A stretch of 64,000 nt of DNA from Croceibacterium_B sp963783195. GTDB lineage: Bacteria > Pseudomonadota > Alphaproteobacteria > Sphingomonadales > Sphingomonadaceae. Numbering within the stretch: position 1 is the stretch's first letter; the number at the start of each line of letters is the position of its first letter. The stretch lies in the NCBI GenBank assembly GCA_963783195.1, contig CAWAMV010000004.1:496001-560000 (forward strand), in the 5' to 3' direction. Under the pieces are notes generated by a model. That model worked only from the letters and a program-made list of their open reading frames with translations. It ran no database searches and was not told the DNA's origin. This document shows, one piece after another, positions 24,757-34,714 of the stretch. Position numbers and translations under genes: made by a program.

Positions 24757-25764
24757 TCAATCATCGGCGGCAAGGCTTTTCCTCAGTCCATTCCAGGAAG
24801 GCGCGACCTCGCGCACCCCCTGCCAGAAGGCGACGGTCATGGGAAGTTTGCACAGCCATCCCGGCGTCCAGCGTTTCGGGCCCCTGTCGGCGACGAAGGC
24901 AAGGAGATCGGCTATCGGGTCGACAACCAGGGACCCCTGCCAGACAAGCCTTGCCCGCAGTTGCTTACAGCGCCCCTGGCGCCCCGAAAGGACCCCCGCG
25001 AGGTCGAAGATGCGGTTGATTTCATTGCCGCGCCGCGCCGGGTCGAGCGCAAGCTGGCAAGCGATGCCGCCGTTGCGTCGCTTGCCGCGCCGCGCGTCCG
25101 CGAGCGAACGGGTATCGACATGCCAGACGACGGCGTCCGGCAGGATCCTGAACCAGTAGCCGCGCATGGTGGCCTCGATATGCATGATGCTTTCATCGAA
25201 GCCCTCGCCTCCCAACGGAACGCCGCGCATCGCTTCCTGCACTGCGTCCAGAAACTCCGAGAAGGTCGCGCTTGAGCCCGACGCGTTGCAGATGAAGAAT
25301 TCGACGTCGCGCGTGAGGTGGGGCCCTTTGATGAGCTCACCGAAATATTGGCGGTAATAGCTCGCCTGCATTCGCGAGTAGGCGTTCTGCAGCGGGTCGT
25401 CGCGATAGAAGATCGGACCGACCGAGAAGTTTCCATCGTCGACGGCATGATCGGCCAAGACGCTGGGCGCGAGCGCGACGTCGTCGTCGAGAAACAGGGT
25501 GCGCGCACCTCGCGCGATTCGGGCGCCGTCTGCACGGCTCTGGTGAGCGCCGTGATCGGCGTCGCGCCGCAAGACGCGCAGGTTCAACGAGAACTTTTCC
25601 TTGAGGGCGGTCTCTGCGATCGGCGGCGTCGAACCGTCGTCCACTACGATGACTTCGTATTCCGGGATCGGCAGGGTCTGCTGCAGCAGGTCTGTCAGGA
25701 GCGTATCGAGGGACTCGGGCCGGTTGCGTGTCGGGATGACCACAGACAAGCGGATCTTTGCCAT
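24757..25764 (-). CDS. Family 2 glycosyltransferase
   Basis: 335 residues. RLSVVIPTRNRPESLDTLL (about 4-22), VIVVDDGST (about 39-47) and the DxD motif TLFLDDDVALAP (about 88-99) are the GT-A signature. The following GEGFDESIMHIEATMRG (about 186-202) is an acceptor-side motif. No membrane helix is seen, so it works at the cytoplasmic face. It stands between NAD-GDH (75 bp upstream) and a methyltransferase downstream, and belongs functionally to the carbamoylation island. Donor and acceptor sugars are unknown. Confidence 0.87.
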   Translation of the reverse strand: MAKIRLSVVIPTRNRPESLDTLLTDLLQQTLPIPEYEVIVVDDGSTPPIAETALKEKFSLNLRVLRRDADHGAHQSRADGARIARGARTLFLDDDVALAPSVLADHAVDDGNFSVGPIFYRDDPLQNAYSRMQASYYRQYFGELIKGPHLTRDVEFFICNASGSSATFSEFLDAVQEAMRGVPLGGEGFDESIMHIEATMRGYWFRILPDAVVWHVDTRSLADARRGKRRNGGIACQLALDPARRGNEINRIFDLAGVLSGRQGRCKQLRARLVWQGSLVVDPIADLLAFVADRGPKRWTPGWLCKLPMTVAFWQGVREVAPSWNGLRKSLAADD

Positions 25765-25839
25765 CGGGCCGGGTCTATCAGAGGGACGCGGTCCGGTTCA
25801 ACGGTGATGAGACGATTACCCCGCCCAGACGCAGGCAAA

Positions 25840-28800
25840 TCAGCGCTGGAGCACGTTCCTGGCCTGGCTGGCGATCTGCGCGAGCATGGCCGGAGCGACG
25901 GGCGCGGCGCTCTGGGCTCGCCCGACCATCGCCCGGAACTGCTTGATCGCCCCGGCGCGGGCTTCGGCCCACTCGGCGATGAGGCCGAGCGGATCGTCCT
26001 TGGCCGCCTTGCGCCTGGCGAGGCTGCGCAGGAAGTCGAAGCGCATCTGCTGGAAGTCGCGCGCCAGGCCTGCGACGAGCAGGCGCTCCCACGGATCCGA
26101 CGGGCTCATCACCGCGGCGACCGACTGTGCCCAGTCGAGCCCCAGCCGCGAACCCAGGTCGATGAAAGCGCGGGCCATCTTGGTCGGCGCAATGTCCGTG
26201 TCGCGCGACAGGCAGGCAAGCCCGATCGCGCCGTCGGTGGCGAACAGGCGGGCGACCATCCGCGCGCAGGTATCGGTGGCGCCGAGCGAGGTGAGTTCGT
26301 CGGCAATACGCGTCGCGTGATCGCGCGTGTCCTCGGCCAGCAGGTCGTCGACGTGTTTTTCCAGCTCGTCGACGCCCTTTCTGAGCTCGTCTATCGCGCG
26401 GGCGGGGGAAGCGGCGGCACCGGCGCGCAGCAAGTCGGCCATGTGGCTGCGCGTGGCGAGCGCGGCCTGGTCGAACAGCAGCAGCCGCGCATCTTCCGGG
26501 ATCCTGGCGACATCGAGCGCGTCCCACACCTTGTCTAGGTCGAGCAGCTCGCAGGCCGACGACGAACGCCGCCGCGACGCGCGCAAGGCTGGCGCCTTCC
26601 TCTTCCGCGAGCTCGAACGGGTGGACGAGGCCCATGCGGTTGACGATCTTGTTCGCCACCACTGTCGCGACCAGCTCAGGCCTCAGCCGGTGCTCGAGGA
26701 TCTGTTTCTTGAAGGGACCGCGCATCATTTCCGGGAAGTCGCCCAGCAGGAGCGGCTCGACGGCAGGATCTTCCGGCAGGTCGCTCGCCTCGATGGCGTC
26801 CTGCAGCACGAGCTTCGCGTTCGACAGGAGCACGGCGAGTTCGGGCCGCGTCAGGCCCCTGCCGTCGGTCGCGCGGCGGGCGAGGGCCTCGCCATCGGCC
26901 AGGCCCTCGGTCTTGCGATCGAGTTCGCCGAGGTCTTCCAGCGTCTCGATCAGCCGGGTCTGGCTGGCGACCGCTCGGGCGCCGCCGGTCTGGGCGATCG
27001 ACAGGGCGAGGGCTTGCAGGCGGTTGTCCTCCAGCACCAGGTCCGCGACCTCGCCGGTCATCGCCGCGAGCAGCTTGATGCGCTTCGGCTCGGAGAGTTT
27101 GCCGGCCGCCTTGGCGCCCTTCAGCGCGATCTTGATGTTGACCTCGTTGTCCGAGCAATCGACGCCGGCCGAATTGTCGATGAAGTCGGTGTTGATGCGT
27201 CCGCCGCCCTCGCCGTCGCCTTCCAGCGCAAACTCGATGCGGCCGGCCTGGGTAATGCCGAGATTGGCGCCTTCGCCGATGACCTTGGCGCGCACTTCGG
27301 CCCCGGTTACTCGCAGCGCGTCGTTTGCCGGGTCGCCGACCTGCGCGTCGCTCTCGTTCGAACCCCGCACGTAGGTGCCAATGCCGCCGAACCACAGCAG
27401 GTCGACCGGCGCCTTGAGGATCGCGTTGATCAGGCTCTCGGGATCGAACTCGCGCTGCTCGCTGCCGAGCGCCCTGGCCGCTTCTTTGCTGATCGTCACC
27501 GTCTTGGCGCTGCGCGGGAATACGCCGCCGCCCTTGCTGATGAGCTTCTCGTCGTAGTCCGCCCAGCTCGAACGCGGCAGGTCGAACAGCCGCTTTCGCT
27601 CGGCCCAGCTTGCAGCGCTATCGGGATCGGGATCGAGGAAGATGTGCCGGTGATCGAACGCAGCAACCAGCCTGAGCGTCTTGGACAGCAACATCCCGTT
27701 GCCGAACACGTCGCCCGACATGTCGCCGCAGCCGACCACGCGAACGGGGTCTGTCTGCACGTCCACGCCCATTTCGAGGAAGTGGCGCTGGACCGACAGC
27801 CACGCGCCGCGCGCGGTGATGCCCATCGCCTTGTGGTCGTAGCCGTTGGAGCCGCCGCTGGCGAACGCGTCGCCGAGCCAGAAATCCTGGCTTTCGGCGA
27901 TGGCATTGGCGATGTCGGAGAAGGTCGCGGTGCCCTTGTCGGCGGCGACCACGAAGTAGGGATCGTCGCCGTCGTGCGGCACGACGCAATCGGGATGGAC
28001 GACCTTGCCATCCTCGATGTTGTCGGTGATCGACAGAAGGGTGCGGATGAAGGCCTGGTAGCTCGCACGCCCCTCGGCAAACCACGCGTCGCGGTCTGCG
28101 GCTGGGTCGGGTAGCTGCTTGGGATAGAACCCGCCCTTCGCGCCGGTCGGCACGATGACCGCGTTCTTGACCCGCTGGGCCTTCATCAGGCCGAGGATCT
28201 CTGTGCGAAAATCGTCGCGCCGGTCGGACCAGCGCAGGCCGCCGCGGGCGACCGGGCCGGCACGCAGGTGAATGCCCTCCAGCTGCCGCGAATAGACCCA
28301 GATCTCGCGCCACGGCACAGGCTTGGGCAAGCCGGGGACGAGCGAGGAATCGAACTTGTAGGCCAGCGCTTCGCGCGCGGCGGGGGCAAAGGCATTGGTC
28401 CGCAAAATAGCCGAGACGGTGCGCCAGTAGAGCCTTAGCAGACGGTCGTCGTTGATGGCGGCGACCTGGCTGAGGCCGGCGCGGATCGCATCTTCCGCTT
28501 CGGTCACCGCGGCGTCGCGGCCGCCGACGAAGGACGGATCGTGCCGTGCGCGGAACAGCGCGACAAGGGCGCGGGTGACGTCGGGCGCCTGGCGCAACGC
28601 GTCGACCACCGTGTAGATCGTGTAGGCGATCGCAGACTGGCGAAGATAGCGATAGAGCGCGCGCAGCCAGCCAGCTTCGCGCGCATCGAGCCCCACCGCG
28701 ATCACGAGGCGATTGAACACGTCATCCTCGGCAAGGCCGTTAAGGACGTCGACGATCGCCTCCTCGATCTGGGCCGCGCGGGTCATCACCGCGGCGGCCT

Positions 28801-30571
28801 CGTCAGCGCGTGAAAGGGAGAGGTGGAAGTCGTGGATCGTGACCCGGTCGGCCCCGGTCAGTTCGCTCGGCAGTTCGGACAACACGCGGAAGCCGAAATT
28901 CTCCAGCGCGGGCACGGCGTCGCTGAGCGGCATCGAGTGGCCCAGCTGGTAGATCTTCAGCCGCAACTGGGCATCACCATCGGCGGCCATACGATAGAGG
29001 CGCGCATCGCGCCCCTGCGGCTTGTCGGGGTCGCCCGGATTGAGCAAGCGCAGCCGCTCGATGTCGTCGGCCGCGCCGGCCGGTCCGTACAGCGTACGGT
29101 AGCTCGGCGGGAAAGCCTCGGCAAAGCGGCTGGCCAGCGCCGCGGCGCGCCCGGGGTCGAATCCCTCGAGCTCGGCTTCGATTGCCTCGCTCCAGCCGCG
29201 CAGCATTTCCTGCAACCGTCGGTCAACGACGTCGCCGTCGGGCACGTTGTCGTGGCCGCGGAAGTCGAGCACGTAGCGCAGCAGCGCCAGGTTGCCGCCT
29301 TCCACCATCAGGCTCCAGTCGAGCGTATCGGCCTCGGTCTCTTCCTCGAGCAGTTCCTGGATCTGCAGGCGGACCTGTGTCGAAAGGAGATCACGCGGTA
29401 GCCAGACGAAGGCGAAGATGTGCCGGCCCAGGGGCGCGGTGACCAGCGCGGCGCGCGGACGGGGGCGGTCGTTCAACGCCATCATCGCCGTGGCGACGCG
29501 CGCGATGTCCTCCTCGGCAAAACCGATTACCAGATCGTGCGGCAACGTGGTCAGCGCATGGATCAGCGCCTTGGCGTCGTGACTGGCAGGCGCGAAGCCG
29601 AAGCGTTCGATCATCGCGGCGACCTGGCGGCGCAGCACCGGTACCTCGCCAGGCGGAGTGGCCAGCGCGGCGCTGGTCCAGACCCCGGCGTGGATCGAAA
29701 GCGCGGTTACGCGCCCGTCCTCGCGGATGGGGACGATGAACAGGTCGAGCGGAACGCGGCGGTGGACCTTCGACAGGCGGTTCGCCTTGATGATCAGCGG
29801 TGCGCAAGTGCGGTCGTCACCGTCATCGTCGAACCAGGCGAAGGCGCGCTGGTAGCTTTCCTCGGCGAGCAGTTGGCGCGCACTCCGGCGGCAGACGCCA
29901 AGCAGCTGCGCACGGCTGCCGTCGCGATTGCGCGTCACGTGGCCGAGCTGGGTCAGCATGCCCTTGCCCAACCAGCGCAGCAGCGCAGCGCCTTCCGAAT
30001 CGCCCAGCCGATCGGCATCGGCGAAGATCGCCTCCTGCATTTTCGGCCAGTCGGCAACGGCGGCGCGCACGTCGGCCAGCGCAGCGGCAATGGACCTTTC
30101 CAGCTTGCGCCGGTCTTTGGCATCGACCCGCGCGGTCTCCAGGTAGATCATCGATTCCCGCGTCCCGCCTTCATCCTCGGGCAGGGCAGCCAGGCCGCCT
30201 GTCTTGTCGCGCTGCACGGCAACGATGGGGTGAACGAGCAGATCGATGGCCAGCCCTTCGGCAGCTATGGCCGATGCGACCGAATCGACCAGGAAGGGCA
30301 TGTCGTCGTTGACCACGGCGACGCGCATGAAGCGGCGCTCGTCGCGCGCGGTGCCGACGTGGATCGTCGGCTCATCCGTATCGCGCCGGCGGGCGGCCTC
30401 GAACAGGAATTCGGCCGCTTCGGTCATGTGCTCGTCGGACGGCGAGGCTTCGCCGGGGAGCAGCGAGGCGGCCATTCGCTCACGCAAGTCCTCGACCAGG
30501 GCAGTCTGGGCCTTTGAAAGGGCCGTGGGGCTGCTCTCGGTCTTCTTGGCGTCTTTGGATTGGGCCGCCAT
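25840..30571 (-). CDS. gdhB: NAD-specific glutamate dehydrogenase, large (about 180 kDa) class (frame broken by one base)
   Basis: About 1576 residues once one extra base near 26555 is removed (region length is 3n+1). It oxidises glutamate to 2-oxoglutarate and ammonium with NAD+. A long N-terminal regulatory part (about 1-700) precedes the dehydrogenase core: PVARGGLRWSDRRDDFR, then NAVIVPTGAKGGFY with the catalytic Lys, and GCGDMSGDVFGNGMLL before the NAD-binding part. The last about 245 residues, from CELLDLDKVWDAL, lie in a second frame. Start MAAQSKDAKK at 30571 is preferred over the longer frame to 30625. The gene serves glutamate catabolism, opposite to GltBD at the right end of the window. 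Confidence 0.93.
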
Positions 30572-30712
30572 TCTCGTCCTCACATCGTTACAACTGAAAC
30601 GAAGCCGTTGCGCGCGCCCCTGCACCTGTCCGCCCGCGGGTTCAAGCGCAATTGCATGCCGGGGGCGTGGCCTCTCGCCAAGACTACGCGCGGCCGGCGT
30701 GGACGTTTCCGG

Positions 30713-31696
30713 TCAGGCGGCGAGTGCTTCTACCGTCAGCGCGAGCGAGCGACGCCGCATGGCGGGATCGAAGGTCGCCCCTGACACGATGATCTCGTCG
30801 GCCTTCGTCCGCTCGACGAAACGGCCGATCTTCGCGGCGACGGTCTCCGGCGAACCAACCGCGCGGGCGACCGAGAGGCGTTCGAGCATGGCGCGAGAGC
30901 TTTCCGGCAGTGATTGGCGATAGCCTTCGACCGGCGGTGGCAGCTTGCCGGGATTGCCGGTGCGCAGGCGGACGAACGACTGGTCCTGGCTCGTCCCGAG
31001 GTATTCGGCTTCCTCGTCGGTCTCGGCGCACAGGACGCTCATCGCCGCCATCACGTGCGGCTTGTCGAGCGCCGCGGAGGGCTGGAACTGCTGTCGATAA
31101 GCGGCAAGCGCGGCATCGAGGTGGTCGGGCGCGAAATGGCTCGCGAAGGCATAGGGCAGGCCGAGCCGGGCGGCCAACTGGGCGCCGAACAGGCTCGACC
31201 CGAGCATCCACAGCTCGACCGCGGCACCGTGACCGGGGGTGGCCACGATCGGCAGGTCGACGTCGCCTGTCAGCAGCGCACGCAGCTCGACCACGTCCTG
31301 GGGGAAGTATTCGGAAGCGCGGTGCAGGTCCTTGCGCAGCGCCTGACCCAGGATCGGGCCCGCGCCCGGTGCGCGGCCCAGGCCGAGATCGACCCGGCCA
31401 GGAAAGAGGCCGTCGAGTGCGCCGAACTGCTCGGCGATCACGAACGGGTTGTGATTGGGCAACATGATCCCGCCCGAGCCGATGCGAATCGTGCTGGTGC
31501 AATGGCCGATATGGGCGAGCACGACAGCGGTCGCGCCGCCGGCAATGCCTTCGGTTGCATGGTGCTCTGCGACCCAGAAGCGCTTGTAGCCCGCGTCTTC
31601 CGCGGCGCGAGCCAGCTCCCCGGCCTCGCGCAGGGCTTCGCTTACGCTGCTTCCTTCGCGCACCGGAACGAGATCGAGAACCGAAAGCGGGATCAT
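30713..31696 (-). CDS. LLM-class (luciferase-like) flavin-dependent oxidoreductase
   Basis: 327 residues. MIPLSVLDLVPVREG at the start and RFWVAEHHA (about 39-47) are typical of the small MsnO8-type luciferase-like family, a TIM-barrel FMN/F420 enzyme. GSGGIMLPNHNPFVIAEQFG (about 73-92) and RVDLGLGRAPG (about 100-110) add support. The substrate is unknown. The gene's start overlaps the TPR gene stop by four bases, and that gene overlaps the hydrolase gene in the same way, so the three are coupled: hydrolase, TPR, LLM. Confidence 0.88.
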   Translation of the reverse strand: MIPLSVLDLVPVREGSSVSEALREAGELARAAEDAGYKRFWVAEHHATEGIAGGATAVVLAHIGHCTSTIRIGSGGIMLPNHNPFVIAEQFGALDGLFPGRVDLGLGRAPGAGPILGQALRKDLHRASEYFPQDVVELRALLTGDVDLPIVATPGHGAAVELWMLGSSLFGAQLAARLGLPYAFASHFAPDHLDAALAAYRQQFQPSAALDKPHVMAAMSVLCAETDEEAEYLGTSQDQSFVRLRTGNPGKLPPPVEGYRQSLPESSRAMLERLSVARAVGSPETVAAKIGRFVERTKADEIIVSGATFDPAMRRRSLALTVEALAA

Positions 31697-32451
31697 CCGG
31701 CATCCTTTGCAAGCTGGGAAAGATAGTTCGCGGCCGTAGCGGCCTGGGGAGTGTTCGGCGCCATCGCCTGCACCGCCTGCCAGTTCGTCCGCGCGGCGGC
31801 ATCGTCTCCCGCGAGGACAGCAATGACTCCGGCCTCGAGCGCGACGTCCGGGTCCTGCGGGGCGAGCGTGGCCGCGGTGGCGATGAAGTTCTTCGCCTGC
31901 GTCAAATCGCCCTGCCTGCGGGCGAGGGTGGCCGAGAGAAGCCAGCCGACCGCGTATTGCGGCGCTTCGCTGCGTGCCTCGGCCAGCGCCGTTGCCGCAT
32001 CGTCGAGTTGGCCGAGGCCGACCAAAGCACGCGAACGGTCGGCGGCGATCGAGCCGGCAAGCTCGGCGTCGCCCGCAGCGAGCGCATCCTTTTTCGCCGT
32101 GTCGAGCAGACCGAGCGCATCGACGTACCTCTCCTCCGGCAGCGCCGCGCTGCCGGCCATCGCTCCCAGCCGGGCGCGAGTGAGGGGCTCGGTCGCCGCG
32201 TCGCGCGCGGCACGAAAGGCGTTCTCGGCCGCGTCCCAGCGCAGCAGGCTGACGTAGGCCTGGCCGAGACATTGCTGCGGCAGCGCGCGCTCGGCGCCGG
32301 CCGCTTCGCCGAGCCACTGGCTGGCCTTGGAAATCGCCGTCGTCGGGTCGCGCCGGGCCTGACCGAGGCAGACCTGCAGGCGGTCCTGCTCAACCGGGAC
32401 CGTTGCGGCGCCGGCCTGTGCGACGAGGAGAGTGAGTGCGGAGATGATCAT
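31693..32451 (-). CDS. Exported tetratricopeptide-like protein
   Basis: 252 residues from ATG 32451. A short hydrophobic N-terminus (MIISALTLLVAQAGAA) looks like a signal peptide. The rest is an Ala-rich helical array with TPR-type repeats, for example CLGQAYVSLLRWDAAENAF (about 61-79), VGLGQLDDAATALAEARSE (about 135-153) and AGVIAVLAGDDAAARTNW (about 209-226). TPR proteins bind partners and have no catalysis. It is probably periplasmic. It overlaps its neighbours on both sides by four bases. Function is not recognised. Confidence 0.75.
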   Translation of the reverse strand: MIISALTLLVAQAGAATVPVEQDRLQVCLGQARRDPTTAISKASQWLGEAAGAERALPQQCLGQAYVSLLRWDAAENAFRAARDAATEPLTRARLGAMAGSAALPEERYVDALGLLDTAKKDALAAGDAELAGSIAADRSRALVGLGQLDDAATALAEARSEAPQYAVGWLLSATLARRQGDLTQAKNFIATAATLAPQDPDVALEAGVIAVLAGDDAAARTNWQAVQAMAPNTPQAATAANYLSQLAKDAG

Positions 32452-33188
32452 CGGGGCCTCACGATGGAATCGACCGTGTGCAACAGCAGCGCGATGTCCT
32501 GCTCGCGCGAAAGCCGGTGGTCGCCTCCCTTGACGAGTGTAACCTGCACATCGCTTGAACGCAGCGCCGCGGCGAGGCGGAGCGAGGTCTCCGAGGGCAC
32601 ATCGGCGTCGTTCTGCCCGTGCAGCAAGCGCACCGGGCCATCGAAGGCGATCGGCCCGTCGAGCCGACGCATGGTCTGTCCGTCGCCCCAGAACTGCGGG
32701 TAGGTTGGCGTGGGCCGCGGGCCGTAAGCGTTGTCTTCCAGCACCGTTTCGCCGGCTGCAAGCCGCCGCTTCTGCGCGTCGGAATAGCCCCACTCGGTAA
32801 AGTCGGGGGCCGCGGCGATGCCGACCAGCCCTGCGACGCGGCGGTCCAGTGCTTCGGCCACGAGCAGCATCAGCCACCCGCCCATCGACGAGCCGACCAG
32901 GACAACGTCGCCGGCGACCTCGCCTTCCACTAGCGAAATGACCTCGTCGCGCCAGCGCGACAGCGTACCGGCGGCGAAGTCGCCGTCGCTTTCACCGCAG
33001 CCGGAGTAGTCGAGCAGCAGGCATTCCCGTCCTTTTGCCACGGCATGGCTCCACAGCGCGTTCGCCTTGCCGCCCGCCATGTCGGACATGTAACCGGGCA
33101 GGAACACCAGCGCCGGCCCCTCGCCGCGCGTGTGGCGGAAGGCCACCGAACGGCCGTCGGGCAGGTGGTGAAATCGGGTATCGTTCAC
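32448..33188 (-). CDS. Alpha/beta hydrolase
   Basis: 246 residues from GTG 33188. PALVFLPGYMSDMAGGKA (about 26-43) is the oxyanion-hole region, VLVGSSMGGWLML (about 95-107) the nucleophile elbow with Ser, LLHGQNDADVPSE the acid residue (about 198-210) and GGDHRLSRE the catalytic His (about 227). All three triad members are present. It is a soluble esterase-like enzyme, substrate unknown. No ATG is available; TTG 33224 would add 12 residues, and neither start has a good ribosome site. It lies 45 bp after the sugar-transferase gene and overlaps the TPR gene by four bases. Confidence 0.85.
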   Translation of the reverse strand: MNDTRFHHLPDGRSVAFRHTRGEGPALVFLPGYMSDMAGGKANALWSHAVAKGRECLLLDYSGCGESDGDFAAGTLSRWRDEVISLVEGEVAGDVVLVGSSMGGWLMLLVAEALDRRVAGLVGIAAAPDFTEWGYSDAQKRRLAAGETVLEDNAYGPRPTPTYPQFWGDGQTMRRLDGPIAFDGPVRLLHGQNDADVPSETSLRLAAALRSSDVQVTLVKGGDHRLSREQDIALLLHTVDSIVRPR

Positions 33189-33233
33189 GCCGCGCTCAAT
33201 GGGGCCCGCGCGGGCGGACTGCAAGGGCGGGGC

Positions 33234-34640
33234 CTAGAACGCGCGGTCGTGGAACAGCACTCTCACCGTGGCGAAGAGGATCGTGATATCGCGCCAGATG
33301 GTCCACCCGGCAAGGTACTCAAGGTCGGCCTGCAGGCGCCCCGTGAGGTCGGATTCCTGGTCCGTCGCGCCGCGGAAACCGCGCACTTGGGCGAGGCCGG
33401 TAAGCCCGGGGCGCAGGGAATGGCGGTGCCAATAACGTTCGTCGACTTCCCAGAACAACTTATTGCCGGCGAGCGAGCCGATTGCATGCGGGCGAGGGCC
33501 GACGAGGCTCATGTTGCCCTTCAGAACGTTGAATAGCTGCGGCAGTTCGTCGATGCTCGACTTGCGCAGGAAAGCACCGACGCGGGTCACGCGCTGATCG
33601 CCTTTCGAGGCGGACGTGGCCCCGTCGGCATCGCTCTTGCCGACGCTCATCGAGCGCAGCTTATGGATCGAGAAGAGCTGGTTGCGGCGCCCGATGCGGC
33701 GCTGGTTGAACAGGATCGGGCCCCCATCCTCGAGCTTGATGGCGACGGCGGCGACGGCAAGAATGGGCAGTGCCACGATCAGCGCCGCGAGCGAAACTGC
33801 TATGTCGAGACCGCGCTTAAGGACGCGCGACCGAAAACCCAGCGGACCGGTTGCGACGAGGAGTGTCGCTAGCCCTATCGAGTCTCGGCGGACGACGCCG
33901 AGTGCGCCGATCTCGTTCATGAAACCGCTCGTGACTTCACCGTGCACACTCGCGCCCTTGAGAACCTTGGCCCACGCAAGGCGCTTCTCGTCTGGGCAGG
34001 AAATGATGACCTGGTCCATATTGGCGACGTGCCGGGCGAAGCGATCGAGCGCGTGCGGATCATCGAGCACCGGCAAAAGGTCATGCTCATTAGCCGAAAT
34101 GCGATAGGTATCCCGTAGCAACACAGGGGGGCCGCCGTCGTCGATCACCAAGATATTGAGGGGGTTGGGCCCAAATACGTGCGTTGAAATGCGATCGAAG
34201 ACCCGCCGCGCAGCGATGAACAGCAGCACGACGATGATCGATGCGAGGACGAATCCAACGCGGGAGAACTTCTCGTTAAGCTGGGCGAAGAAGGCCACGA
34301 AGTTCAGCAATAGGGCCGCGACGAGAAACGCCTTCAGCGACCTCGCAACGCCGGCCTGCCACTTACGCAGCGTTTCCTGCGAATAGGTGCGATTGTAGAG
34401 CGCAATCGTCAGATAGAGCGGGATCATCAGCTGGGCAGGCAACATGAACGCGATAGCGGTGGCACGTCCTGCGTAAATCTCGCCTGCCGCCAAGAAGGCA
34501 ACCATCAGGAGTATCAGGTCGACCAGAATCTGCAGCAGGTAGAACTGCAGGCGGCGACGTTCGAGTGAGCGCACCAGCCCGTTTGCAGGCGAGCGAACAA
34601 ACTTGGCCGTCTCTTCTGTGATCGGCGACGTCAGGTTCAT
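33234..34640 (-). CDS. Polyprenyl-phosphate hexose-1-phosphate transferase (exopolysaccharide initiating, WcaJ/WbaP-like)
   Basis: 468 residues. Four N-terminal membrane helices (about 32-145), a soluble CoA-binding-like middle domain (about 155-265), a fifth membrane hairpin (RGLDIAVSLAALIVALPI, about 279-296), then the catalytic bacterial sugar transferase domain: FSIHKLRSMSVGKSDADG (about 327-344), RKSSIDELPQLFNVLKGNMS (about 362-381) and LVGPRPHA. The family moves hexose-1-phosphate from a UDP-sugar onto undecaprenyl phosphate, the first step of capsule or EPS repeat synthesis. galU and galE in this window can feed it. It is the only initiating transferase seen here. Confidence 0.92.
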   Translation of the reverse strand: MNLTSPITEETAKFVRSPANGLVRSLERRRLQFYLLQILVDLILLMVAFLAAGEIYAGRATAIAFMLPAQLMIPLYLTIALYNRTYSQETLRKWQAGVARSLKAFLVAALLLNFVAFFAQLNEKFSRVGFVLASIIVVLLFIAARRVFDRISTHVFGPNPLNILVIDDGGPPVLLRDTYRISANEHDLLPVLDDPHALDRFARHVANMDQVIISCPDEKRLAWAKVLKGASVHGEVTSGFMNEIGALGVVRRDSIGLATLLVATGPLGFRSRVLKRGLDIAVSLAALIVALPILAVAAVAIKLEDGGPILFNQRRIGRRNQLFSIHKLRSMSVGKSDADGATSASKGDQRVTRVGAFLRKSSIDELPQLFNVLKGNMSLVGPRPHAIGSLAGNKLFWEVDERYWHRHSLRPGLTGLAQVRGFRGATDQESDLTGRLQADLEYLAGWTIWRDITILFATVRVLFHDRAF

Positions 34641-34714
34641 TTCTTCCCGTCCGGCCCCGGGTCACCCGGGCCATTACGTAGCGACCCGTACAGCGGCGCT
34701 GCAACAGGAAGGCT

